A stretch of 27,485 bases of DNA from a virus. Location: positions 1-27,485 of the IMG/VR virus record IMGVR_UViG_3300009164_000291. One strand, 5' to 3'. Shown here piece by piece: positions 18,429 to 25,754 of this stretch. Below the pieces are notes generated by a model. The model did no database searches and was not told the origin of the DNA. It was given only the letters and a program-made list of their open reading frames with translations. How positions within the stretch are numbered: position 1 is the first letter of the stretch; each line of letters opens with the position of its first letter. Position numbers and translations under genes: made by a program.

Positions 18429-20069
18429 TTATGAATTTCTCAATTGGATTTCAGTATTAGTATTTGTAAGAATTGGACTTATATGTATTGTATAATCTAT
18501 ATTTGTCCAATATGATTCATGAGAACTACAAGATAAATCAGTTCCTGAATCAAAAGGAGAAGTCTTACTTGTTAAAAGTCCTTTATCAAGTTCAGTTACA
18601 TAATAGAATGTTTTTTTTGTAGATGTAGCAGGATAGGCTACAGACATATATTGACCATTTGGTGCATAAGGAATTTTTAATGTTCCTGTAGAATCTTTTA
18701 CTACTTTTGTAGCTGTTCCATCATTTATAGCTTCTTGCATGTCAGCAGCAGTTATTTTTGAATCCCTTTTATAATAGTAATATGGATAGAGTCCTGTAAA
18801 AGAAGTGGATTGTGAAGCTGATGTTCCTGCAGGATATGGACTATCATAATCAGCACCTTTACTATCTTTAGGTTGAGGTCCTACTAAATAGGTGACTGTT
18901 CCACTAAATGTATTTGAACCATTTAGTACTTCATAATTAGATTTAGTTAATGTATTTTGTTGTTGTTGTGTTCCAGTTATTGTATAATAAGAAAGATTTC
19001 CTGTTCTATAGTTTTGAAGTGCAGTAGGATTCCAAATATCATTTACTAATTTTCCTTCAATCTTACCTTTATTAAATGCAAAAGTTAATACAAAAGATAT
19101 TCTTGATCCTACTTCTGATGGATTAGTAGCATCATTACTTAAATCAAATGATGGAGGTATAAATGTAGGAGTGAATGTTGTTAATAATAACTTTTCTACA
19201 AAATCTTGTAATGTTGTTCCTTTAGCTATTGTTTGTTGTGCCTTTATTGCACCAACTTGTAAATTTGACTTTATATCTAAAGTGGTAGCTCCACTATTAA
19301 GACTACCAATATATTCAGTTAAAGCACTTACAGAAGGATAGTTAGTAGTATTATTAGGATCATCAGTTATTTGTTCTTTACTGGTAACTTTATTAAGTAC
19401 ATTTTCTGGAGTGAATCCTAAGCCTACATCTAGAATATCCCATTTAGTATCATCTTGTCCTGGAGTATTATCAATAGCTCTTACACTAGAACCTACAGCA
19501 ACAGGTGTTCCACCAAGAGTACCTGCTACACTAATAAAAAAAATATCTCCTTTTAATATAGCACCAGCTTCTCCACTTCCACGAACATTAGGATAGATAT
19601 TTCCAGATGCATCCCAATTACCTCTATCATTTAATAACCCAACCACTAAACCATCAGCATAAGTTTTTGTTGCTTTTACAGAGGGATATTTAGTATCACT
19701 TGTAGCAGTATTTGCAGCATCAGTAACTATATTAGTAGAAAGATTACTAGTGATCTGTACTACAGCAGTATCTATTGAAATTGAAGGGGCTTGAGGAGTA
19801 GTATTACTTACACTAATACCATTGCCTTGTGAAATACTTGTAATACCATTATTGCTATTACTTTTTTTCTTAACAAGGGTATCAACATTAGTTTCATACC
19901 AATATTCAACAACAGAACTACCTTCTATTACACCCACTGTAAGACCAATATATTTTTCTGTTGTAGGAATAGAAGAATTAGCTACTACATCAGAAGTATA
20001 TGGACCATACCTATTATCAAGTGGTTTAGGAGATATGGTTCTAATATTATCGTTAAAATTTATTGCCAT
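18429..20069 (-). CDS. Tail fibre / adhesin, second anchor type with shared C-terminal domain
   Basis: A 546-residue protein. Residues 1-70 carry the second anchor module: NDN at 6-8, PLDNRYG from 16, then GLTVGV and VEYWYE. The middle (about 75-290) contains fibre-like repeats around SNLSTNIVTDAANTATSDTK and DDPNNTTNYPSVSALTEYI, two related segments with a YPSV(K/S)A core. Residues about 300-546 form the C-terminal domain shared with the 509-residue protein (TGLYPYYYYK, then YWTNIDYTIHISP near the end). It is probably a receptor-binding fibre. It starts 3 bases after the previous stop and ends 3 bases before the next start, so it is clearly cotranscribed. Confidence 0.75.
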   Translation of the reverse strand: MAINFNDNIRTISPKPLDNRYGPYTSDVVANSSIPTTEKYIGLTVGVIEGSSVVEYWYETNVDTLVKKKSNSNNGITSISQGNGISVSNTTPQAPSISIDTAVVQITSNLSTNIVTDAANTATSDTKYPSVKATKTYADGLVVGLLNDRGNWDASGNIYPNVRGSGEAGAILKGDIFFISVAGTLGGTPVAVGSSVRAIDNTPGQDDTKWDILDVGLGFTPENVLNKVTSKEQITDDPNNTTNYPSVSALTEYIGSLNSGATTLDIKSNLQVGAIKAQQTIAKGTTLQDFVEKLLLTTFTPTFIPPSFDLSNDATNPSEVGSRISFVLTFAFNKGKIEGKLVNDIWNPTALQNYRTGNLSYYTITGTQQQQNTLTKSNYEVLNGSNTFSGTVTYLVGPQPKDSKGADYDSPYPAGTSASQSTSFTGLYPYYYYKRDSKITAADMQEAINDGTATKVVKDSTGTLKIPYAPNGQYMSVAYPATSTKKTFYYVTELDKGLLTSKTSPFDSGTDLSCSSHESYWTNIDYTIHISPILTNTNTEIQLRNS

Positions 20070-20072
20070 AAA

Positions 20073-21602
20073 TTATTGTGGAGAAACTTCGTTTCTAAAT
20101 TCAAAAGTTGCATCATTAGCTGCAAAGGTAGCAAAAAGTGAAGTGTATATTTTGTATTTAACACCAGTCCAATATGGATTAGGATTACTATGTAAAAGTT
20201 TATCTTCAATTCTGTTAAAAGTTTTACCTGGTCCTATTCCACCTCGATTACTAGTAGTTACATACCATGATTGTTTAGCATCACATACATCAGGATGAGC
20301 AAACCATAAATATTTAGAAGTTGTATTACCAAAGTTAATTTTAATAGTATTTGCTGATGATTCTAAAACTTTTTTACAAAGAGTTCCATTATTTACATTA
20401 TAATTATTTATAAGAGTTGCAATTTCTTCAGAAGTAGGAGGTGTAGCTGAATCAGGATTATTTGTAGAAATTCCCCAGAAATATGGATAGATACCTGTTA
20501 TTGTTTTTGCATCACTATCAAGTGTAAAGTCTGTAGATTGTTCTTGTGGAGCATTTGTTTTTCTTACATCAAAAGCTGTAGGATCTGGTTCATTCTTACT
20601 TGTTTTTTTCTTTAATCCTCTACCGTATGTTCCATAAACTTTATAATAATAAGTGACATCTGTTCCACTTGTGACTGGTTCTATTGTAAGAGCTTGAGTG
20701 AAAGCACTAGTTGGTGCATAAGTGTAGTTTTTACTATTTGGATCATCAAATCCAAATTGTGATCCAAATACAGCTCCTTCTGTACCTTGTAAATTTGTAT
20801 ATAGTATTTGTTGTGCATAAGTTCCACTATCATACTTTTTTCTAGAAACACGAAGTGCTTGAAATGCACCAGCATCCCATCTATATCCTGTAGGTGTAAA
20901 TGAAATATTTTGTACAGTTCCAATCTCAACAGGACTAGCTGGTAAAGAACCTACTATAAGTATTTCAGGAATTTTATAAGTGGGAAGTTGTAAAGGGAAT
21001 AATATTATATCTAATACTTCAACTAAATTTTTTGTTTTCCAAAAACTTGCTTCTTTAGGAGCTGCTCCACCAACTTGTACAGATGTAACAGTATCTGTAA
21101 CCAATGTATTATAAAGTGTTGATAGAGTGTCATGACCTGTATTTATAGTAAGTCCTACATTATCAGCTACATTTATTTGAGGAGATAAAACTGATGTTGA
21201 TGAATATTTTATAACACCATTACTATCTCTTGTTAATATAAATGTAGGAGTTGTTTCTGATTGTAATCCAGCAAGTGTAAGAGTGTTTGTTGCATCTGTG
21301 GTGATTGTTGTTGGTGTTATTAATGGACCACCAAGAGTTATTGTATTTGTGTAAAGATCTTTTGCAAGACCATTATTTGCATCAACAGTGAATGCAGGAT
21401 TATTACAAACTATATTATCAAGTTTTTGTATAGCTAAACATAAACTATCATCATTTTGAATACCTGAACATGCAAGATTTGGTCCTATATATTTAACTGT
21501 TTCACAGCTTATAACATTAGAACCTTCACAACCTGTTGTATTTGGATCTATGTAAAAAGCTGATTGTATATTATAACAAGGGTTACAAGAAGAACATGAC
21601 AT
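20073..21602 (-). CDS. Tail fibre / adhesin, first anchor type with shared C-terminal domain
   Basis: A 509-residue protein. Residues 3-9 are Cys-rich (CSSCNPC). The anchor motif spans 38-63 (YIGPNLACSGI, then LCLAIQKLD). Residues about 75-140 are a fibre linker with TITLGG and NTLTLAGL, a motif shared with the 1465-residue fibre. From about residue 195 a large beta-rich domain includes TGIYPYFWGIS, then LWFAHP, then YWTGVKYKIY near the end. The same domain, much diverged, ends the next protein (546 residues) although that protein has a different N-terminus. No signal peptide or enzyme motif is present, so a receptor-binding fibre is likely. The downstream gene starts 3 bases after the stop. 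Confidence 0.75.
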   Translation of the reverse strand: MSCSSCNPCYNIQSAFYIDPNTTGCEGSNVISCETVKYIGPNLACSGIQNDDSLCLAIQKLDNIVCNNPAFTVDANNGLAKDLYTNTITLGGPLITPTTITTDATNTLTLAGLQSETTPTFILTRDSNGVIKYSSTSVLSPQINVADNVGLTINTGHDTLSTLYNTLVTDTVTSVQVGGAAPKEASFWKTKNLVEVLDIILFPLQLPTYKIPEILIVGSLPASPVEIGTVQNISFTPTGYRWDAGAFQALRVSRKKYDSGTYAQQILYTNLQGTEGAVFGSQFGFDDPNSKNYTYAPTSAFTQALTIEPVTSGTDVTYYYKVYGTYGRGLKKKTSKNEPDPTAFDVRKTNAPQEQSTDFTLDSDAKTITGIYPYFWGISTNNPDSATPPTSEEIATLINNYNVNNGTLCKKVLESSANTIKINFGNTTSKYLWFAHPDVCDAKQSWYVTTSNRGGIGPGKTFNRIEDKLLHSNPNPYWTGVKYKIYTSLFATFAANDATFEFRNEVSPQ

Positions 21603-21614
21603 AGTATATTAATT

Positions 21615-21722
21615 TTATTGAGTTGTGGTTGTTGTTGTTGTGGTTATGCATTTTTTATTTACATAACAACTTTTTGGATAGTAGACAGTTATTGTCTCAC
21701 ATTTATAATTAGAATTACGCAT
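21615..21722 (-). CDS. Tiny Cys- and Thr-rich protein (35 residues)
   Basis: The ATG at 21722 overlaps the end of the 369-residue gene by 8 bases in another frame, and the TAA is at 21615-21617, 12 bases before the next gene. The product begins MRNSNYKCETITVYYPKSC and ends KKCIT7Q, so three Cys precede an eight-Thr tract. The join Cys-Ile-Thr(n) is the same as in the 385-residue virion protein, and the ACA/ACT-based tract lies in frame, so this looks like a real gene rather than chance. It may be a minimal linker-tailed protein or the remnant of a fibre that lost its distal domain. Confidence 0.6.
   Translation of the reverse strand: MRNSNYKCETITVYYPKSCYVNKKCITTTTTTTTQ
21621..21644 (-). repeat. 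Eight-Thr tract ending the 35-residue protein
   Basis: Eight consecutive Thr codons (ACC, ACA x4, ACC, ACA, ACT) follow Cys-Ile and precede the final Gln. Confidence 0.8.
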
Positions 21723-22824
21723 TTGGAATATACATTATGTAGTAACAACCAATTCCTGGTTGATAGTTATTATGAGGTTGATTTCCACCTTGTGTTGCAA
21801 CATTTACACTTACACTAACAACAGTATCTGATGTATTTTGTTTACTGTAAGCAGTAATATTACCACCAGTACCCCAACCTCTATTTAGATAAGGATCTCC
21901 ACCTCCATAGAAACTATATAAACTTTCACTACCTTGTATATGATGGTGAGGTTGAGCTGTTGCAGTAGTTCCTGGATGAGTGTGAGAAGGCAAGTTATCA
22001 ACTACTAATGACACCTTATTAGCTCCTTGTAGTGATCCTTTTACATAAGTGGGATTACCTGATGTTGCAGGATCAACAGCTGGATAGTAATTATAAGCTC
22101 CCATAGAGCCATCTGTAGCACCTACAGCAACAACACCTCTTCTATCTGGTGTTCCATTCTGACCATTACATAAATACACTTGTTCCCAAACTCCTGTTCC
22201 TATACCTGTTCCACCAAATCCTGCAAGATTTCCATAATATTCATAAGCAACATATGGAACCATTTTTAAATAGTTCTTATTCTCTGGTGTTTGTGAAGAT
22301 AGGTATATAGCAATTAATTCATTAAGATTTTCTGTCTTTACATAGTTTGTTTCAAGATCATATCCAAGAGCTGCAACATCTGTAATTAATTGACAAACTT
22401 TATCAACTAATGCCATCACTACATCTTTAATTGTAGGATTTTCTGGAAGAATTAAACACATTGTATCACAACATCCAGATGTGCAATAGTTATTTAAAGA
22501 TTCTACTGTTGTTGCTAATGTAGTCACTTGTGTTTGAAGATCGCATGATGCATCTTTTAATGCTTTGAAAAGATCAAGTGCTGTGATGTTGTTTACATTA
22601 GGAAGATATTTAGAAACTATCTCACAAAGTTCACTTGGTGAAATAGCTAATTTAATACCTGTAGCATCTAAAGTGGATTGTAAATAAGTAGAAAGTTGTT
22701 GTTCTACATGTAATAATGTATCTCCATTACTTATTCCCAGAGATGGAATATCTACTCCAGTGTATCTTACACATTTATCAGAAACTGTTTGTGCACAGCC
22801 ATTATAACAATTTGTACAGCTCAT
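21715..22824 (-). CDS. Short tail fibre with phage tail-collar-like C-terminal domain
   Basis: A 369-residue protein. Residues 3-18 are Cys-rich (CTNCYNGC). Residues 21-48 hold the array's first anchor motif (YTGVDIPSLGI, then an amphipathic stretch). Residues 50-190 are helical or mixed. The C-terminal third resembles the phage tail-collar domain found in short tail fibres: LCNGQNGTPDRRG (after W-E-Q-V), LPSHTHPG near 275-282, PHHH soon after, and the closing QPHNNYQPGIGCYYIMYIP. In T4-type fibres, HxH motifs near such a domain bind metal ions along a trimer axis; SHTH and PHHH could do the same here, though that is inference. It probably acts as a host-binding fibre. Its stop overlaps the next small gene by 8 bases. 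Confidence 0.8.
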   Translation of the reverse strand: MSCTNCYNGCAQTVSDKCVRYTGVDIPSLGISNGDTLLHVEQQLSTYLQSTLDATGIKLAISPSELCEIVSKYLPNVNNITALDLFKALKDASCDLQTQVTTLATTVESLNNYCTSGCCDTMCLILPENPTIKDVVMALVDKVCQLITDVAALGYDLETNYVKTENLNELIAIYLSSQTPENKNYLKMVPYVAYEYYGNLAGFGGTGIGTGVWEQVYLCNGQNGTPDRRGVVAVGATDGSMGAYNYYPAVDPATSGNPTYVKGSLQGANKVSLVVDNLPSHTHPGTTATAQPHHHIQGSESLYSFYGGGDPYLNRGWGTGGNITAYSKQNTSDTVVSVSVNVATQGGNQPHNNYQPGIGCYYIMYIPNA

Positions 22825-23091
22825 TTATTTGAATTTTAAAAGTTTAACCCTACTAGCTATCATTTCTACACTATAAGAACATAAATATTCTTCATTACAT
22901 AATCTATATGTTAATATTCTTTTGTAATTTAATAGATCATTTATTGCTACACTATTTATTGATTTGTTTAATGCAAACGCAATATTATTATATAAATTGT
23001 TAGACAATTCATAAAGCTTATCATCAATATCTGATAATAAAGCAGGAATGCTAGAACATTCTACACAATTTGTTAATCTTATTGATAACAT
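22825..23091 (-). CDS. Small conserved helical protein
   Basis: An 88-residue protein beginning MLSIRLTNCVECSSIPALL, with CVEC near the start and a helical middle (DDKLYELSNNLYNNIAFALN), ending in a basic VKLLKFK tail. It starts 5 bases after the 30-residue Cys protein, and its TAA directly abuts the ATG of the next gene. With the 187- and 30-residue proteins it forms a compact set that I associate with crAss-like structural blocks. No enzyme motif or membrane segment is visible. A small virion or assembly protein acting with its neighbours is the most that can be inferred. Confidence 0.7.
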   Translation of the reverse strand: MLSIRLTNCVECSSIPALLSDIDDKLYELSNNLYNNIAFALNKSINSVAINDLLNYKRILTYRLCNEEYLCSYSVEMIASRVKLLKFK

Positions 23092-23096
23092 GTTAA

Positions 23097-23189
23097 TTAT
23101 TTTTTTATACTACTGCAGGAATTACATAAACCATTGGTTAGTTGACAACCACAGCCTACATTAGTACCACAATTTGAACACTTAGCCAT
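23097..23189 (-). CDS. Tiny Cys-rich, zinc-ribbon-like protein (30 residues)
   Basis: The ATG at 23189 lies one base after the preceding stop (TAATATG), and the TAA at 23097-23099 lies 5 bases before the next ATG. The protein begins MAKCSNCGTNVGCGCQ and continues with NGLCNSCSSIKK. That gives CxxC at residues 4-7, CxC at 13-15 and CxxC at 22-25, six Cys in 30 residues. The spacing resembles a miniature zinc ribbon or knuckle. Tight packing between two conserved genes, and a coding frame that uses the whole gap, argue it is real. I recall similar tiny proteins in crAss-like genomes. It might be a metal-stabilised virion part or assembly factor; function is unknown. Confidence 0.8.
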   Translation of the reverse strand: MAKCSNCGTNVGCGCQLTNGLCNSCSSIKK

Positions 23190-23190
23190 A

Positions 23191-23754
23191 TTAATAAAAG
23201 TTGGTTAGATAATTATTACCAGAGCACTGACATCCATTAGCCATAAAATTACTAAGCATTTTACTTGCTTGATTGTATAATTTATTTGCTTGATTTATTG
23301 CACAGTTATTAGCAGCTGCAATTGCACCCTGTATGAAAAAGTAAATACTATTTAATTCTACCTTCTGTTGTGTCTTGATAGCAAGATCACATTCCATCAT
23401 ATCTAATTTCATAAATGCTTCATCAAATCTCTCTTGTAATTGCTCAACACGCATTATTGATTTTTCTACAAAGTTTGTAAATGAAGGAGTTACAGAATAT
23501 CTTAAAAAATAAACACCATCAGGAAGAGGAGTGATTGGATCTCCTACAGTAGTTAGTCCAAGTGATGTTGAATTAAATATATTAAAATCATTAGGAGTAA
23601 ATGGAAGAATCACCTTATCAAATCCAGGAACTGTTATCTCAATTGTAGGAACTGTTACAGGAGGATATGGAGGATATGTAGAAGCATCAGCCACACCTAA
23701 TGTTCTTGAGTCATAGGTGGGAAGTACTAATATGTCTAGTTTTAAATATACCAT
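23191..23754 (-). CDS. Conserved crAss-like structural protein
   Basis: A 187-residue protein. The N-terminal half is beta-like and Pro-rich (STYPPYPPVTVPTIEI). The C-terminal half is helical (EKSIMRVEQLQERFDEAFMK, then NSIYFFIQGAIAAANN) and ends in a CQCSGNNYLTNFY tail. I recall a protein with this two-part design and the same SIMRV, KLDMMECD and NNCA motifs in many crAss-like and related Bacteroidota phages. Its role is not known to me; a tail or fibre-attachment part is inferred from its place at the head of the fibre array. It begins just after the terminator and is followed after one base by the 30-residue Cys protein. No membrane segment is convincing, as the FFIQGAIAAANN stretch is short. 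Confidence 0.78.
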   Translation of the reverse strand: MVYLKLDILVLPTYDSRTLGVADASTYPPYPPVTVPTIEITVPGFDKVILPFTPNDFNIFNSTSLGLTTVGDPITPLPDGVYFLRYSVTPSFTNFVEKSIMRVEQLQERFDEAFMKLDMMECDLAIKTQQKVELNSIYFFIQGAIAAANNCAINQANKLYNQASKMLSNFMANGCQCSGNNYLTNFY

Positions 23755-23769
23755 GTTTTTTAAAATAAA

Positions 23770-23814
23770 TATGCCAGAGGATTTTGAGATTTAATCCTCT
23801 CTCCCTCTGGCATA
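23770..23814 (-). terminator. Intrinsic terminator after the probable auxiliary capsid gene
   Basis: The 11-base arms TATGCCAGAGG and CCTCTGGCATA pair perfectly, on the minus strand from 23814-23804 to 23780-23770. The minus-strand RNA then reads ATTTATTTT. Inside it, GAGGATT (23799-23793) and AATCCTC (23783-23777) can pair as an alternative inner stem that competes for the same CCTC bases. It lies 25 bases after the stop at 23839 and ends 15 bases before the next start codon. Confidence 0.78.
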
Positions 23815-23838
23815 GGTTATATGATTTCTTTCTTTCTA

Positions 23839-24996
23839 TTAAGGAATCGGAGTAGCAGTTGTTGTTGTAGTGCTAGTTGAATATGATGTTGTAGTAGTTG
23901 TAGTGATACAAGAATTATCACCAGTAGCAGCTCCTAAAGCAGCACTCAATATAGCATACAAATCAGTTTCTTCAGTACTACCTTTTATAACAGCAATTAT
24001 TACCATTGAATCTTCATGAATGTAATCACCCCATTGGTAAGCTGATTTATCATACTCATTAAATTTAATGTAATAAGTGTTATAAATAGCAGTATCACTA
24101 GTTACCCAACTTTCAAAGTTTTGATTGTAACCAGCCATTCTATAAAGATGCTTCAAATAACCAGCTTGGTAGCTGGAGAAGTTTTTCTCTAATTGTCTAA
24201 TCTCATCAGCAGTTCCATCAGGATAAGAAGAACGTTGAGTGATAGTAGAAGTAGCAACAATGTTACAATTGTCATCAACAATGAAATCAGCAGTTGTAGC
24301 AGGACCAGAATAAACAAAAGTACGGAAGTACATTCTGTCATATTCATAAGGGAATGCAGCAACGTCACTAGGAACACCATACTTATTTAATGGTTTACCA
24401 GAAATACGTAAGATTGTTCCTCCAAAATTTTCAAAATTGTAGAAAGTGCTGAAGCTAATGTTATCTGGATTATCACCAGGAGCAGCTGCAGTTAATTTTG
24501 CAATAAATTGATTAATTAAAGCATTTGTGTCAACTGTATCACATGGATCACCACCACAGTCACAACAAGGAGCTTGTACAGTTACTGAACGTGTAAAACC
24601 ATTGAAGTACAATGTATCAATGTAAGAAGAGTGTGCACGTAATGTTAAAGTTACGATATCACCACATTTTACATTCCAGTTAGATACATCAGTGATTTGA
24701 ACAGCAGATGTGCCACAACCAGTTACTTTGTACCATTCTGTTACATTAGTTCCAGAACCAGCATTGTTTTTACCAGAGATCTTATCAGATCTTTTGGTTC
24801 CTTGTAAATAAGTGTTACTTCTACCTTGTGCAATGTAGAAATAAGGTGCTGCAGCAATGTTACCAAAAGTAGCTACAGAATAATCATTTTTGAAGACACC
24901 TAATTTACCAGCTATTAAAGCTTGTGTAGATCCAGAACTAGCAATTCCACTGCCACTGGGAACTACGAAGAGGGTAGTTAATGAAAAATCAGACAT
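23839..24996 (-). CDS. Abundant virion protein, probable auxiliary capsid protein
   Basis: A 385-residue, beta-rich protein starting at ATG behind a classic Bacteroidota-style leader (AATTAAATATAAACAAA) without a Shine-Dalgarno sequence. A Cys cluster (APCCDCGGDPCDTVD) sits near residues 142-156 between two beta-rich halves. The last 21 residues are a Thr/Ser tract ending TATPIP. Half of its 10 Arg codons are CGT, a bias otherwise seen here only in the major capsid gene, so I infer a high-copy product. Placement two genes after the capsid protein and a dedicated terminator behind it fit an auxiliary capsid or decoration protein as described for crAss-like virions. An alternative is another abundant tail protein. 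The Thr-rich tail could be an exposed linker or glycosylation site. Confidence 0.68.
   Translation of the reverse strand: MSDFSLTTLFVVPSGSGIASSGSTQALIAGKLGVFKNDYSVATFGNIAAAPYFYIAQGRSNTYLQGTKRSDKISGKNNAGSGTNVTEWYKVTGCGTSAVQITDVSNWNVKCGDIVTLTLRAHSSYIDTLYFNGFTRSVTVQAPCCDCGGDPCDTVDTNALINQFIAKLTAAAPGDNPDNISFSTFYNFENFGGTILRISGKPLNKYGVPSDVAAFPYEYDRMYFRTFVYSGPATTADFIVDDNCNIVATSTITQRSSYPDGTADEIRQLEKNFSSYQAGYLKHLYRMAGYNQNFESWVTSDTAIYNTYYIKFNEYDKSAYQWGDYIHEDSMVIIAVIKGSTEETDLYAILSAALGAATGDNSCITTTTTTSYSTSTTTTTATPIP
23851..23904 (-). repeat. Thr/Ser tract at C-terminus of the 385-residue protein
   Basis: Eighteen codons, mostly ACA/ACT, encode residues about 365-382: Thr and Ser with one Tyr and one Ala. 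The tract begins straight after Cys-Ile and is followed only by Pro-Ile-Pro. Confidence 0.85.
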
Positions 24997-25022
24997 TTTG
25001 TTTATATTTAATTGTTAAAAAT

Positions 25023-25754
25023 CTATTCGTTTGTTTGTATTCTAAGAGCTGCACTTTGAACAGCAGATTGATTCTCTGTATACATTGCTAAGTTTTCCAC
25101 TGTAAGATCTAGGAGTTCATCTTCCAGGTATGTCTCTAGTTCACAATCCTGATCAAATGATGGTTCACCATCTAGCATGATATATCCTTCTTTATTTATG
25201 TATTGAGGATATCTCATATAACTTACATATATATCACTTGGTATGAATGTACCATCTGTGAATATAGAGATTTCATCTGAGGATAAGAAGTTGAATGTTT
25301 CTTGATATTCAAAGCTTGGTTTGTAGTGTTCATTGTTTAATATAAACTGAAGATCACTATGTTTAGCCATATCTCTATTAATCCAAATCTTTCTATTCTT
25401 ACATCTTCCTTTACTAGCTATTACATATGAATCTACATAGAACATATATTTAGGAGTGAGTAAATGAATGTTAGCAGCCCACTGATTTAATTCTTTGTTC
25501 TTTATCTTTAATGGTAATCTACCATTGTTGTAAGCTACTACTAAGCTCTGAAGATCTTCATATCTTTTCTTAAAAGAATCAAGTCCCATTCCAGAATTTG
25601 TACTTTGACCATCAACCTTTTGCTTTATCAGCTTAATCTGAGCTTCATTTAGAGCCAAAATCTTATCTTCTAATTGAATCTGTTGGTGATCATTAGTAGA
25701 TAGTTTATTTAGTCTCTGATCAATCTTATATAATAAACTATCTACTGGTATCAT
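25023..25754 (-). CDS. Conserved crAss-like structural protein, probable head-tail connector
   Basis: A 243-residue protein whose ATG overlaps the preceding TGA (ATGA). The first 60 residues are predicted helical or coiled-coil (LYKIDQRLNKLSTNDHQQIQ). The middle is beta-rich (RKIWINRDMAKHSDL, then FNFLSSDEISIFTDGTFIPS), and the end is helical with the run CELETYLEDELLDLTVENLA. That C-terminal helix, LxDLTVxNLAMYTEN, is a feature I remember from a widely conserved crAss-like virion protein in this position. A ring or adaptor role between portal and tail is inference from layout: beta core plus helical arm, and gene position between the capsid protein and the tail genes. No catalytic motif is visible. 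It ends in TAG, evidence against TAG recoding. Confidence 0.72.
   Translation of the reverse strand: MIPVDSLLYKIDQRLNKLSTNDHQQIQLEDKILALNEAQIKLIKQKVDGQSTNSGMGLDSFKKRYEDLQSLVVAYNNGRLPLKIKNKELNQWAANIHLLTPKYMFYVDSYVIASKGRCKNRKIWINRDMAKHSDLQFILNNEHYKPSFEYQETFNFLSSDEISIFTDGTFIPSDIYVSYMRYPQYINKEGYIMLDGEPSFDQDCELETYLEDELLDLTVENLAMYTENQSAVQSAALRIQTNE

Noticed and set aside
21600-21660. An Asn/His-rich frame starting ATGCATAAC through the Thr-tract codons.
   Set aside because: It is the out-of-frame reading of the ACA/ACC repeat in the 35-residue gene and runs into the next gene in the wrong frame.
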